Shown here in pieces: positions 17,451 through 26,222 of a stretch of 64,000 bases of DNA. The notes under the pieces are model-generated. The model was not told the DNA's origin and did no database searches. It worked only from the letters and a program-made list of their open reading frames with translations. The first letter of the stretch is position 1. Every line of letters starts with the position of its first letter. The translations under genes were made by a program, and so were the position numbers. Source of the stretch: Rhizobium sp. CB3090 (GTDB lineage Bacteria; Pseudomonadota; Alphaproteobacteria; Rhizobiales; Rhizobiaceae); assembly GCF_029714285.1 (NCBI RefSeq), contig NZ_CP121662.1:1860001-1924000 (forward strand). Direction: 5' to 3'.

Positions 17451-17929
17451 TGCTGGGAGAGGAACTTCTTCGCCTCGTGCATGTCATCGGCGCTACGGTG
17501 CTGTTCGGCACCGGCGCAGGCATCGCCTTCTTCATGGTCATGGCGCATCGCACGGGCGATCCCAAGGTGATTGCACATGTTGCCGGCACAGTCGTCATCG
17601 CTGATACCATCTTTACGGCAACCGCCGTCATCCTTCAGCCGGTGACCGGCTATCTGCTCGCACAATCGATCGGCTGGTCGCTCGAAGAAGGATGGATCGC
17701 TCTGTCCTTGCTGCTGTATGTGTTGACCGGCATTTTCTGGCTGCCGGTCGTCTGGATACAACTCCGCCTGCGCGATCTCGCCCGAGCGGCATCCGAGACC
17801 GAAGCGCCGTTGCCGGAAGCCTACCACCATCTCTATCGTATCTGGTTTGCTTGCGGCTTCCCCGCCTTTTTCTTTGTCATCGGCATCCTCTGGCTGATGC
17901 TCAACAAGCCATCCATACCGCTATTTTAA
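17450..17929 (+). CDS. DUF2269-family integral membrane protein
   Basis: A 159-residue protein with four hydrophobic helices; the start LLRLVHVIGATVLFGTGAGIAFFM and the His in the first helix match the DUF2269 family, whose role is unknown but which often pairs with DoxX-like/SDR fusions, as it does here. The ATG overlaps the stop of that gene, so the two are translationally coupled and probably function together. Longer frames through this region belong to the upstream gene's other frames. It converges on, and overlaps by 9 bases, the LysE gene. Confidence 0.85.
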   Translation: MLGEELLRLVHVIGATVLFGTGAGIAFFMVMAHRTGDPKVIAHVAGTVVIADTIFTATAVILQPVTGYLLAQSIGWSLEEGWIALSLLLYVLTGIFWLPVVWIQLRLRDLARAASETEAPLPEAYHHLYRIWFACGFPAFFFVIGILWLMLNKPSIPLF

Positions 17930-18514
17930 CATCGGCCAGAGGCTGAGCACCAACAGGACCGCCATGGTAATGTTGAACCGCTTGAGGCGAACGGGGTCGG
18001 AAAGCCAGTTGCGCAGGGCCGAGCCGAAGCCGGCCCAGGTCGAAACGCTGGGAATGTTGACCGCCGCGAAGGCAAGGCCGACAAGCAGCACGCTGATCAG
18101 GTAGAGCTGGGGATTGGTGTAGGTCGCCATGGCAGTGACCGCCATGACCCAGGCCTTGGGATTGACCCATTGAAAGGCGGCAGCACTCAGGAAGCTCATC
18201 GGCTCGACACCGCTTTCCTTCTCGCTGAGGCTGCGCGACGTCGCAATCTTCCATGCGATCCAGACGAGATAGGCTCCGCCGGCGAATTTCAGGCCCGTAT
18301 AGAGCACCGGAACGGTGTGCAGCAATGCCCCGAGCCCAAGCCCGACGCCCAGCAACAGCGACAGAAAACCGACGCCGATGCCGAGCATATGCGGAATCGT
18401 GCGGCGGAAACCGAAATTCACGCCCGATGCGAACAGCATCATATTGTTCGGCCCGGGCGTAATCGATGTCGTGAATGCAAACAACAGAAGAGCCAGAAAT
18501 GAATCCAGTGCCAT
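17921..18514 (-). CDS. LysE/RhtB-family amino-acid exporter
   Basis: A 197-residue membrane protein with about six hydrophobic segments. The N-terminal FTTSITPGPNNMMLFASGVNFG is the LysE/RhtB signature, and GGAYLVWIAWKIA is the conserved third-helix region. The family exports amino acids or homoserine lactones; the substrate here is unknown. GGGAGGC is ideally placed before the Met at 18514, which is preferred to an in-frame start at 18556. The last codons overlap the DUF2269 stop from the other strand. Confidence 0.92.
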   Translation of the reverse strand: MALDSFLALLLFAFTTSITPGPNNMMLFASGVNFGFRRTIPHMLGIGVGFLSLLLGVGLGLGALLHTVPVLYTGLKFAGGAYLVWIAWKIATSRSLSEKESGVEPMSFLSAAAFQWVNPKAWVMAVTAMATYTNPQLYLISVLLVGLAFAAVNIPSVSTWAGFGSALRNWLSDPVRLKRFNITMAVLLVLSLWPMLK

Positions 18515-18717
18515 AAAGCCTCCCAGACGCCGCTCTTTAGTCAGCCGAAGCGTCAATTCGCGCGATGCGCATCTCTCACAGCTGCGCCTATGCCGAGCAA
18601 CCTAATTTGCCTCGGAATCGAATGCCATGGAGGGATTGTCACTGTGACATGAATGGCCTCGATTGAAATCCCGATGAATGCCCTTATCCTTCGCCTCTGA
18701 AGCAGCGAGGACATGCC

Positions 18718-19563
18718 ATGCACGACCCTATTCCTACCGTCACTCTCCCCTCCGGAATTGCGGTTCCCGCACTCGGCCAAGGGACGTGGAACATGGGCGA
18801 AACAGCCGCCCAGGCTAGGGAAGAGATCGCCAGCTTGGGAGCCGGGCTCGATCTCGGCATGACACTAATCGATACCGCCGAAATGTATGGCGAAGGCGGC
18901 GCGGAAGAAATCGTCGGCAAGGCGATCGAGGGGCGGCGCGATGAGGTGTTCGTCGTCAGCAAGGTCTATCCTCACAACGCAAGCAGCAAGGGGACTATCC
19001 AAGCTTGCGACCGCAGCTTGAAACGAATGAAAATCGACCGCATTGACCTTTATCTGCTGCATTGGCGCGGCGAGTATCCGTTGTCCGAAACGGTGGCCGC
19101 GTTCGAAGCCCTGAAAGCCGCAGGCAAGATCGGCGCCTGGGGCGTTTCGAATTTCGATGTCGACGATATGGAGGAACTGCTCGCAGTTCCCGACGGCGGC
19201 AATGTCGCCACCAATCAGGTGCTCTACAATCTCGGCCGACGCGGCGTCGAATACGATCTGCTGCCGTGGTGCCAGGAGCGCAACATCCCGATCATGGCCT
19301 ATTCACCGATCGAACAGGGCCGGCTCGCGCATCATCCGGACCTGATCCACATCGCCAAGACCTATCAGGCAACGCCGGCCCAGGTTGCGCTTGCCTTTCT
19401 GCTGGAGCGCGACGGCGTGATCGCCATTCCCAAAACCTCCAATCCGCAACGCGTTGCAGAAAACCGCGATGCCGTCTCGCTCGACATCACCGAGGAGGAT
19501 TGGGCAACCCTTGACGCCGTCTTCCCGCCGCCGGCGCGAAAGAAGCCGTTGGAGATGCTTTAA
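18718..19563 (+). CDS. Aldo/keto reductase
   Basis: A 281-residue NADPH-dependent reductase with a TIM-barrel fold. Motifs: [23 protein letters not shown] (catalytic Asp and Tyr region), [11 protein letters not shown] (catalytic Lys), [10 protein letters not shown] (catalytic His), [11 protein letters not shown] and the late [16 protein letters not shown] coenzyme-binding segment. It resembles the DkgA/YvgN-like or tagatose-reductase-like branch; physiological substrate is not predictable. It is alone on its strand, ending 4 bases into the convergent capsule gene. Confidence 0.93.
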   Translation: MHDPIPTVTLPSGIAVPALGQGTWNMGETAAQAREEIASLGAGLDLGMTLIDTAEMYGEGGAEEIVGKAIEGRRDEVFVVSKVYPHNASSKGTIQACDRSLKRMKIDRIDLYLLHWRGEYPLSETVAAFEALKAAGKIGAWGVSNFDVDDMEELLAVPDGGNVATNQVLYNLGRRGVEYDLLPWCQERNIPIMAYSPIEQGRLAHHPDLIHIAKTYQATPAQVALAFLLERDGVIAIPKTSNPQRVAENRDAVSLDITEEDWATLDAVFPPPARKKPLEML

Positions 19564-20606
19564 CTGCCGACGTCTGCCTGCTGCTGCCCAACGATCAGCT
19601 CTATCGCCTGGAAAACATCGATCAATCGCCAGTCCGCCGGATCGCGATAGGTCGGATAAAGCGAAAAGGCGGCAGCGGCGATTTGATCGACAGTCCGCCG
19701 CCTGGTTCGTCTATCGGCGAGAATGGCCTTCGTGTAGACCCCGAATTGATCTTCCGTCACTCCCCACCCGGCATAAAACGGCGCCGCATAGCAACGGACC
19801 GGGATGCCGCGCAGCAGCGCATCGAAACCGAACTGGCTTGAAACGGTCCAGACCTCATCCACGACCTCAAGAATCGATGCGACCGATACGGCATCATCGA
19901 GAAATATTGCACCGCCTTTGCCCGCGGTTTCCGTGGTCAGATATCCCTTACGGTGGCCGGCCATGACATCCGGATGCGTCCGGATCAGACATTGGGCACC
20001 GCTTGCCAAAGCGTCTGCAAGCATCCGCTCGAACGAGGCGTGTGAACCGAGCGCCTTGCCGACCGAGATATCGCCGACAACCTGATCGACCAGCAGGATG
20101 CGACGCTTCGTTGTCCGCTCGATCGCGGGTTCCCTGTGCGGCAGATGATTGTATTTCGAGAGTCTGTTGCGGACGATCTGCTCGCGGATCGCCCTGCCCA
20201 GCTCTCCGGCATCTTCCGCACCGCCGATCAGGCGTTCAAGGCGCGAGGGCCGGCTTGCGTCGACGGGCAGACCGAGATCGTCGACGACGATCGAAAAAGG
20301 GATTGCACCGGCTTTGCCGAGGCCGACCGAACGTAAAAAACCGTCTTCAAGATTCCAGCATGGCAATCCACGCAACCGCGAGATCGCCGCCGCCGTCTTT
20401 GCGGGTGTGCGACCGCCCCAGGAAAGCACGCCGCCGATGCCGGGTGACAGTGTGGTCGCGATCTTCTGCAAACCGAAATATTGGCCTAGCCACGGAAAAG
20501 CATTGCGAACGTAGAATGTAGCGCCAAGACGCATCCCTGCCGGAGGATGCCAGCTCTTCTCGCCAATATCAGGCAAACTCTCCGCGGTAGAAAACGCCAC
20601 CGACAT
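19560..20606 (-). CDS. Capsule polysaccharide KpsC-like Kdo transferase, single module
   Basis: A 348-residue member of the Capsule_synth (PF05159) family. The segment [17 protein letters not shown], then [22 protein letters not shown], and later [12 protein letters not shown] and LIRTHPDV match the beta-Kdo transferase KpsC that starts capsule or lipid-linked Kdo chains. Full KpsC has two such modules; only one is present here, so it may add a single Kdo or do a related step. No other capsule genes lie beside it. It overlaps the aldo/keto reductase gene end by 4 bases. Confidence 0.85.
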   Translation of the reverse strand: MSVAFSTAESLPDIGEKSWHPPAGMRLGATFYVRNAFPWLGQYFGLQKIATTLSPGIGGVLSWGGRTPAKTAAAISRLRGLPCWNLEDGFLRSVGLGKAGAIPFSIVVDDLGLPVDASRPSRLERLIGGAEDAGELGRAIREQIVRNRLSKYNHLPHREPAIERTTKRRILLVDQVVGDISVGKALGSHASFERMLADALASGAQCLIRTHPDVMAGHRKGYLTTETAGKGGAIFLDDAVSVASILEVVDEVWTVSSQFGFDALLRGIPVRCYAAPFYAGWGVTEDQFGVYTKAILADRRTRRRTVDQIAAAAFSLYPTYRDPADWRLIDVFQAIELIVGQQQADVGS

Positions 20607-20689
20607 GACCTCATTGATGACGCGACTTATCCGCCCCGAGCGCCGCGCAAGCTACGCGACGCCCGAAAGCCGTTCAACGACTGAGTTTC

Positions 20690-21262
20690 TCACATTCCTT
20701 GTGGGCCGCGGTTCATCGCGGCAATGCCCGTGCGGCAGACTTCGATCAGGCCGAGCGGCTTGATGATGGCGATGAACTGATCGATCTTCGATGACTTGCC
20801 GGTGATCTCGAGAATGAAATGCTCGACGGTAGCATCCACAACCTTGGCATGGAAGGCATCGGCCAGCCGCAGGGTTTCGGCGCGGGTCTCGCCGCTTCCT
20901 ACAACCTTCAGCAGCGCCACTTCGCGCTCGATCGGCCGTTCCTGGCCGAGATCGCGGGCGCGCACCGTCAGGTCGACGACGCGATGAACCGGCACAATGC
21001 GCTCAAGCTGCGCCTTGATCTGCTCCAGCACCTGTGGCGTGCCGCGCGTGACAACGGTGATGCGCGACAGATGGGCCTGATGCTCGGTCTCGGAAACGGT
21101 GAGGCTTTCGATATTATAGCCCCGGCCGGAGAAGAGGCCGATGACGCGGGCGAGAACGCCGGGCTCGTTGTCGACTAGCACCGAAAGCGTGTGGCTCTCG
21201 GCCGCCGCGGTCTCCGGCGAGATGAAATAGGCGGAGCCCGTGGGTTGAAGGTGTGCGGTCAT
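20690..21262 (-). CDS. ilvH: Acetolactate synthase small (regulatory) subunit
   Basis: A 190-residue regulatory subunit that activates and gives valine feedback inhibition to the IlvI catalytic subunit in branched-chain amino-acid synthesis. The ACT domain spans HTLSVLVDNEPGVLARVIGLFSGRGYNIESLTV, and the C-terminal domain ends LIEVCRTGIAAMNRG, both classical. The frame continues upstream to 21493 through the toxin gene; the family start is the Met at 21262. It is normally directly behind the large subunit gene, but here a toxin-antitoxin pair intervenes. Confidence 0.97.
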   Translation of the reverse strand: MTAHLQPTGSAYFISPETAAAESHTLSVLVDNEPGVLARVIGLFSGRGYNIESLTVSETEHQAHLSRITVVTRGTPQVLEQIKAQLERIVPVHRVVDLTVRARDLGQERPIEREVALLKVVGSGETRAETLRLADAFHAKVVDATVEHFILEITGKSSKIDQFIAIIKPLGLIEVCRTGIAAMNRGPQGM

Positions 21263-21293
21263 TGTCCTTGTTCCGTTTCCTCGGTTCTTATGG

Positions 21294-21695
21294 TCAGGAT
21301 GCCAGCTCGATGCTGACATGATCGATGTGTTGTTGCGCGAGCTTGACGAGATCGCGATCGAACGTGACGAAGGTTTCACCTGCGTCGAGACTGGAGACAT
21401 GAAAAGCATCCGCGAAATCGAGGCCAGCTTCAAAAGCATCCAGAGCTGAAACCACTCTCTCCTTTTCACGGAATACGATCGTATCCAATGCAAGCAGTGA
21501 TCGAAACAATCCGGCGATTTGCCGCGAGGTCATTCCAATACTCTTGCGAAGCACCCACTCCGTCTCCAGCAGAACGGTCGAGAGAATGACGACATTGGAG
21601 GTTCGCAAAATCTCTGCCGCGACCTGCCACTGCTTGCTGTCATCTCTGGCAAGGACACGGACAAGAATGTTGGTATCAATCGTTCTTGTCTTCAT
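21294..21695 (-). CDS. PIN-domain (VapC-type) toxin
   Basis: A 133-residue PIN-domain ribonuclease-like toxin. Acidic active-site residues are in place: Asp7 (TIDTNILVR), Glu44 or Glu46 (LLETEWVL), Asp93 and Asp96 (GLDFADAFH) and Asp113 (TFDRDL). VapC toxins cleave tRNA or rRNA when not bound by antitoxin. The ATG lies inside the antitoxin gene, a 20-base overlap that couples their synthesis. Base composition is lower in GC than the flanking ilv genes. The pair sits between ilvI and ilvH on the same strand, 31 bases from ilvH. Confidence 0.9.
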   Translation of the reverse strand: MKTRTIDTNILVRVLARDDSKQWQVAAEILRTSNVVILSTVLLETEWVLRKSIGMTSRQIAGLFRSLLALDTIVFREKERVVSALDAFEAGLDFADAFHVSSLDAGETFVTFDRDLVKLAQQHIDHVSIELAS

Positions 21696-21990
21696 CCCAC
21701 TGCCGATTCACTTTGTCCCACCTATGCTTTGCTTCCGATAAAATAGTCTCATCGATCATCTCATCAGTAATCGGCGGTCCGCTATACCGGGGGATAACCG
21801 ACAAGAACTCATCTATCGTCAGCTTTTTCCCAGCGGGCTTTGGTTCCTGCTTCACCGGCTCCAGCGTGATGACGTTGTCATGCTCGATAACTTCAAATTC
21901 GGTGCCAGCCTCATAACCGTGGGCATCGCGAACCGACTTGGGCAGTGTGAATGTAACCCTGCCGTTGTCGGACATCTTTGCTCTCGTCAT
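21676..21990 (-). CDS. AbrB/SpoVT-type antitoxin
   Basis: A 104-residue protein. The N-terminal swapped-hairpin DNA-binding domain reads VTFTLPKSVRDAHGYEAGTEFEVIEHDNVITLEP (AbrB/MazE-like), and the C-terminal half (IPRYSGPPITDEMIDETILSEAKHRWDK) is the disordered-to-helix toxin-binding tail. It should neutralise the PIN toxin encoded in the overlapping gene downstream and repress its own synthesis. It begins 57 bases after the ilvI stop; no strong promoter is evident in that short gap, so it may be read from the ilv transcript. Confidence 0.88.
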   Translation of the reverse strand: MTRAKMSDNGRVTFTLPKSVRDAHGYEAGTEFEVIEHDNVITLEPVKQEPKPAGKKLTIDEFLSVIPRYSGPPITDEMIDETILSEAKHRWDKVNRQWDEDKND

Positions 21991-22047
21991 ACTCCTGGCT
22001 CCTCAAGAAACGGAACACGGCAAGTCTACCGTGTCCCGGCGTTCCGA

Positions 22048-23841
22048 TCAAACGAGCTGCCGGCCCTTGGCGTCGATGGCGTTGGCGACGGCTTCGTCGG
22101 TGGCTTCATCCGGCAGCAGCATCTCGTTATGCGCCTTGCCCGAGGGGATCATCGGGAAGCAGTTGGCGAGATTGGCAACGCGGCAATCGAAAATGACCGG
22201 CTTCTTGACATCGATCATTTCCTGAATCGCGGCATCGAGATCGCCAGGCTTTTCACAGCGCAGCCCGACGGCGCCGTAGGCTTCCGCCAGCTTCACGAAA
22301 TCGGGCATCGCCTCGGTATAGGAGTGCGACAGACGGTTGCCGTGCAGCAACTGCTGCCATTGGCGCACCATGCCCATATACTGGTTGTTCAGGATGAAGA
22401 TCTTGATCGGCGCTTCGTGCTGGATCGCGGCCGACATTTCCTGAATGCACATCTGGATCGAGGCATCGCCGGCAATGTCGATGACCAGGCTTTCCGGATG
22501 GGCGATCTGCACGCCGAGAGCGGCCGGCAGGCCGTAACCCATGGTGCCGAGGCCGCCCGAGGTCATCCAGCGGTTCGGCTGCTCGAAGCCGTAGAACTGC
22601 GCCGCCCACATCTGATGCTGACCGACTTCGGTGGTGATGTAGGTGTCGCGGTCCTTGGTCAGCTCGTAGAGACGCTGGATTGCATATTGCGGCATGATGA
22701 CATCGTCATGCGGCTTGTAGGCGAAGGAATTGCGGGCACGCCAATGCGTGATATTCGTCCACCAATCGCCGAGCCGATCCGGTGCCGGCTTGTGCGGCAA
22801 CGCCCGCCATAGGCGGACCATATCTTCCAGAACATTGCCGACATCGCCGAGAATGCCGATATCGACATGAACGTTCTTGTTGATCGAGGACGGATCGATG
22901 TCGATGTGGATTTTCTTCGAATTCGGCGAAAAGGCATTCAGGCGGCCGGTAATGCGGTCGTCGAAGCGAGCGCCGATGCAGACCATGACATCGCAATCAT
23001 GCATCGCCATGTTGGCTTCGTAAGAACCGTGCATGCCGAGCATTCCGAGCCAGTTTTTGCCGGATGCCGGATAGGCGCCGAGGCCCATCAGCGTCGAGGT
23101 GATCGGGAAGCCCGTCAGTTCGACCAGCTCTCGCAACAGTTTCGAGGCTTCCGGACCGGAGTTTACGACGCCGCCACCGGAATAGATGATCGGTCGCCGC
23201 GCGTTTGCCATCAGCTCCACAGCCTGCGTGATCCTGGCGAGATCGCCCTGAACCTTCGGCTGATAGCTCTTCTGGACATCATGGGCTTCCGGCGGCGTGT
23301 AGGTGCCAGTGGCGAACTGAACATCCTTCGGAATGTCGACGACGACAGGACCCGGCCGGCCGGACTGGGCGATGCGGAAAGCCTCGTGAATGACCGCGGC
23401 GAGCTGGTTGACGTCCTTGACCAGCCAGTTGTGCTTGGTGCAAGGCCGCGTAATGCCGACCGTATCGCATTCCTGGAACGCGTCCGAGCCAATCAGCGTC
23501 GTCGGAACCTGGCCGCTCAGGCAGACCAGCGGGATGGAATCCATCAGCGCATCCTGCAGCGGCGTGACGGCATTCGTCGCGCCCGGACCAGAGGTGACCA
23601 GCATGACGCCGACCTTGCCGGTCGAGCGGGCATAGCCTTCCGCCGCATGGCCTGCGCCCTGTTCATGGCGCACGAGAATATGCTGGATATCGTCCTGTTG
23701 GAAAATTTCGTCGTAGATCGGAAGAACCGCGCCGCCCGGATAACCGAATACGTGCTTGACGCCATTGTCCCTGAGCGCCTGCAGCACGATCTCCGCGCCT
23801 GTCATCTGATTGCTGCTCGCCTGATTATCTGTGCCGGTCAT
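22048..23841 (-). CDS. ilvI: Acetolactate synthase large (catalytic) subunit
   Basis: A 597-residue thiamine-diphosphate enzyme that joins two pyruvates to acetolactate (valine/leucine) or pyruvate and 2-oxobutyrate (isoleucine). The N-terminal YPGGAVLPIYDEI with HEQGAGHAAEGYAR supplies the catalytic Glu; the ThDP/Mg site is GDASIQMCIQEMSAAIQH and NNQYMGMVRQWQQ. It starts with a 12-residue polar tail before MTGAEIVLQAL. Expression is probably attenuated by the upstream leader peptide and terminator. Downstream are the toxin-antitoxin genes and ilvH on the same strand. Confidence 0.97.
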   Translation of the reverse strand: MTGTDNQASSNQMTGAEIVLQALRDNGVKHVFGYPGGAVLPIYDEIFQQDDIQHILVRHEQGAGHAAEGYARSTGKVGVMLVTSGPGATNAVTPLQDALMDSIPLVCLSGQVPTTLIGSDAFQECDTVGITRPCTKHNWLVKDVNQLAAVIHEAFRIAQSGRPGPVVVDIPKDVQFATGTYTPPEAHDVQKSYQPKVQGDLARITQAVELMANARRPIIYSGGGVVNSGPEASKLLRELVELTGFPITSTLMGLGAYPASGKNWLGMLGMHGSYEANMAMHDCDVMVCIGARFDDRITGRLNAFSPNSKKIHIDIDPSSINKNVHVDIGILGDVGNVLEDMVRLWRALPHKPAPDRLGDWWTNITHWRARNSFAYKPHDDVIMPQYAIQRLYELTKDRDTYITTEVGQHQMWAAQFYGFEQPNRWMTSGGLGTMGYGLPAALGVQIAHPESLVIDIAGDASIQMCIQEMSAAIQHEAPIKIFILNNQYMGMVRQWQQLLHGNRLSHSYTEAMPDFVKLAEAYGAVGLRCEKPGDLDAAIQEMIDVKKPVIFDCRVANLANCFPMIPSGKAHNEMLLPDEATDEAVANAIDAKGRQLV

Positions 23842-23896
23842 ACGTTTGTTCCGCTATCTGCTGAGGTTTGGAAAATGAAAACTCGATTTCGGGCAT

Positions 23897-23920
23897 AAAA
23901 AAAGGCTCCTTCGGGAGCCT
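23897..23920 (-). terminator. Attenuator terminator of the ilvI operon
   Basis: On the minus strand the RNA reads AGGCTCC-CGAA-GGAGCCU followed by a run of U (A run at 23897-23903 on the plus strand). It lies between the leader peptide and the ilvI start, where a transcription attenuator should be. Confidence 0.85.
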
Positions 23921-23954
23921 GCTGTCTAGCGCATGGGTGGCTGTCGCCGGATGG

Positions 23955-24011
23955 TTACACCATCCTGCCCATGCGCTGTCCCACCACGATAAGAACCGTC
24001 AAGTTTTTCAT
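23955..24011 (-). CDS. ilv operon leader peptide
   Basis: An 18-codon ORF, MKNLTVLIVVGQRMGRMV, whose codons 4-10 encode Leu-Thr-Val-Leu-Ile-Val-Val, that is six of seven residues being products of the pathway it precedes. A hairpin formed by GCGCATGGG and CCCATGCGC, with GGATGGT/ACCATCC inside it, overlaps the ORF end, and an intrinsic terminator follows 35 bases after the stop. This is the classic layout for ribosome-mediated attenuation: stalling at Leu, Val or Ile codons during shortage should let transcription into ilvI continue. I could not identify the exact antiterminator pairing by eye. Confidence 0.85.
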   Translation of the reverse strand: MKNLTVLIVVGQRMGRMV

Positions 24012-24167
24012 GGGCGGAAGTGATAGACAGAAAATTTCTAGGCGTCAACGCATTCCGCAATAAAAAATCGCGGCCTTTCCCGATCCTCTTAAAATGTTTG
24101 GGGACTCGAAAGGGTTTTGTTAAGCCACCCTCCCTATGCTCCAGAGCTTAACGCTGGGAGTAACCGT

Positions 24168-26216
24168 TTGCTCAATAATGATTTGCAGACGTCCGGCAAG
24201 GCTGGGGACCTTGATCGTCGCGACAATCTGAAGCCGGGAAATCGCTTCCTCGGCCGCGTTGTCGCATGCAGTGGATCCAGGGCAACCATTGCAGCAATCG
24301 CCGAGGACGGCGGCACCGATCTGACCGAGCTTTGGTCCGTCGGCAAACTGATCTCGATCAGCGTAGGCGCCAATCGCGTTGCCGCCCTCGTCTACTCCAT
24401 GAACACCGGCAATACAGGCTGGGGCGAAGGACAGGACAATCTTTTCCGCATCGAAGTGGAATTGCTGGGCGAAGTCCGTGTCGGCGCAAACGGCCGCGAG
24501 GAATTTTCCAGCGGCATCTCCTCCTATCCCTACCTCGGCGCCATCGCCCATCGCATCCGCGCTGCCGATCTTATGCGCATTTTCGATGCCGGCAAGGATA
24601 GCAGTTGCGTCATCGGCAAGCTGACGCAGGACGAGAGCATCGACGCCGCCATCCATATTCCTTCGATGCTCGCCAAGCATTTCGCCGTGGTCGGCTCAAC
24701 CGGCGTCGGCAAATCGACCGCCGTCTCATTGCTGCTGCACAAGGCGATCGTCTCCGATCCCAAACTGCGCGTGCTGATCCTTGACCCGCACAATGAGTTC
24801 GCCGCCGCCTTTCCCAAGCATTCCGTCGTCGTCGATACCGATACGCTCGACCTGCCCTTCTGGCTGATGCGGCTCGATGAATTCGCCGAAGTCGTCTTCC
24901 GCGGCCGCACGCCAATCCCCGACGAACTGGACATGCTGCGTGACATTATTCCGGAGGCGAAACGGGCCTTTCGCGGCAGCGACTCGCCGCTGATGCGCCG
25001 TCAGACGGAAAAGAGCTCGGTGACGGCTGATACGCCGGTTCCCTACCGCATGGCCGATCTGCTGGCGCTGATCGATGAGCGCATCGGCCGGCTCGAAGGC
25101 AGGCAGGAAAAACCGCATCTGCGCTCCCTAAAAATGCGCGTCATCTCCGCCATCAACGATCCGCGCTATCATTTCATGTTCTCCAACAATACGATCAGCG
25201 ACACGATCATGGAGACGATCGCGCAGATCTTTCGTATTCCCGGCGATGACAAGCCGATCTGCACCTTCCAGCTCGCCGGGATTCCTTCCGAGGTCGTCAA
25301 CTCCGTTGCCTCCGTCCTCTGCCGTATGGCCTTCGAACTCGCACTTTGGAGCGAGGGCGCGATCCATATGCTTGTCGTCTGCGAGGAAGCGCACCGCTAT
25401 ATCCCCGCCGACCCGACGCTCGGCTTCTTCCCGACCCGACAGGCGATTGCCCGGATCGCCAAGGAGGGCCGCAAATATGGTGTGTCGCTAGGCATTATCA
25501 CCCAGCGTCCGGGTGAACTCGATCAGACGATCCTCTCGCAATGCTCGACGTTGTTCGCCATGCGCCTCGCAAACGACCGCGACCAAGAGATCATACGTTC
25601 GGCAATCCCCAATTCCTCGATTTCGACGACGAGCTTCCTGTCTTCGATCGGCAACGGCGAAGCCATCGCCTTCGGCGAAGCGATCGCAGTCCCCATGCGC
25701 ATGCGCTTTTCCCGGGTCGAAGAACACCTGCTGCCGAAGGCCAGCGGCAGCATCGCAAGAACGACCGAGGAATCACCCGATACGGTCGATTTGCGCACCA
25801 TTATCAGCCGTATGCGCTCGATCTCCGGCCCCGATATCTCCGCCTTCCAGCATAGCTATAGGGCCTCGAGCGATCCGGTTAGAGATATCGACGAAGATAT
25901 AGGCGATGACGATGTCGATCAGACTGTCCCGGCGCCCGAGCCGCAACCGATGCGAATTGCCGCGCCGCCGATAGAGCCCTATCGACCCGACATGCTGCCA
26001 CGCACGACGGCCGCCTCTGCATTTGGCGCAGCTCCCCAGACCTCGATCGACAGCCGGCTTGCCGAACTGCGCCGCGAATTTCGAGGCAGCGACAATGCAA
26101 GCGGTCAGTCCCTAGCGGCGAACGAGCTCTCGCCGTCTGCGCGGCGCGAAGGTGGCCTGTCCTTGCGCGACAGTATCCTGAAGAAGCCGCTGAGCAGCCT
26201 CTATAATAAGGACTGA
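24168..26216 (+). CDS. HerA-like/DUF87 ATPase (DNA translocase type)
   Basis: About 682 residues. An N-terminal beta-barrel HAS-like domain (RFLGRVVACSGSRATIAAI) precedes a FtsK/HerA ATPase with Walker A VVGSTGVGKSTAVSLLL and Walker B region HMLVVCEEAHRYIPADP, then an arginine-finger-like TQRPGELDQTILSQCSTLFAMRLAN, and a 100-residue low-complexity C-terminal tail. HerA proteins form hexameric DNA translocases, often with a nuclease partner such as NurA; none is adjacent. No ATG starts the frame; TTG at 24168 has GGGAG seven bases before it, while the frame is open to 24117. It is divergent from the ilv leader. Confidence 0.85.
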   Translation: MLNNDLQTSGKAGDLDRRDNLKPGNRFLGRVVACSGSRATIAAIAEDGGTDLTELWSVGKLISISVGANRVAALVYSMNTGNTGWGEGQDNLFRIEVELLGEVRVGANGREEFSSGISSYPYLGAIAHRIRAADLMRIFDAGKDSSCVIGKLTQDESIDAAIHIPSMLAKHFAVVGSTGVGKSTAVSLLLHKAIVSDPKLRVLILDPHNEFAAAFPKHSVVVDTDTLDLPFWLMRLDEFAEVVFRGRTPIPDELDMLRDIIPEAKRAFRGSDSPLMRRQTEKSSVTADTPVPYRMADLLALIDERIGRLEGRQEKPHLRSLKMRVISAINDPRYHFMFSNNTISDTIMETIAQIFRIPGDDKPICTFQLAGIPSEVVNSVASVLCRMAFELALWSEGAIHMLVVCEEAHRYIPADPTLGFFPTRQAIARIAKEGRKYGVSLGIITQRPGELDQTILSQCSTLFAMRLANDRDQEIIRSAIPNSSISTTSFLSSIGNGEAIAFGEAIAVPMRMRFSRVEEHLLPKASGSIARTTEESPDTVDLRTIISRMRSISGPDISAFQHSYRASSDPVRDIDEDIGDDDVDQTVPAPEPQPMRIAAPPIEPYRPDMLPRTTAASAFGAAPQTSIDSRLAELRREFRGSDNASGQSLAANELSPSARREGGLSLRDSILKKPLSSLYNKD

Positions 26217-26222
26217 CGCAGA

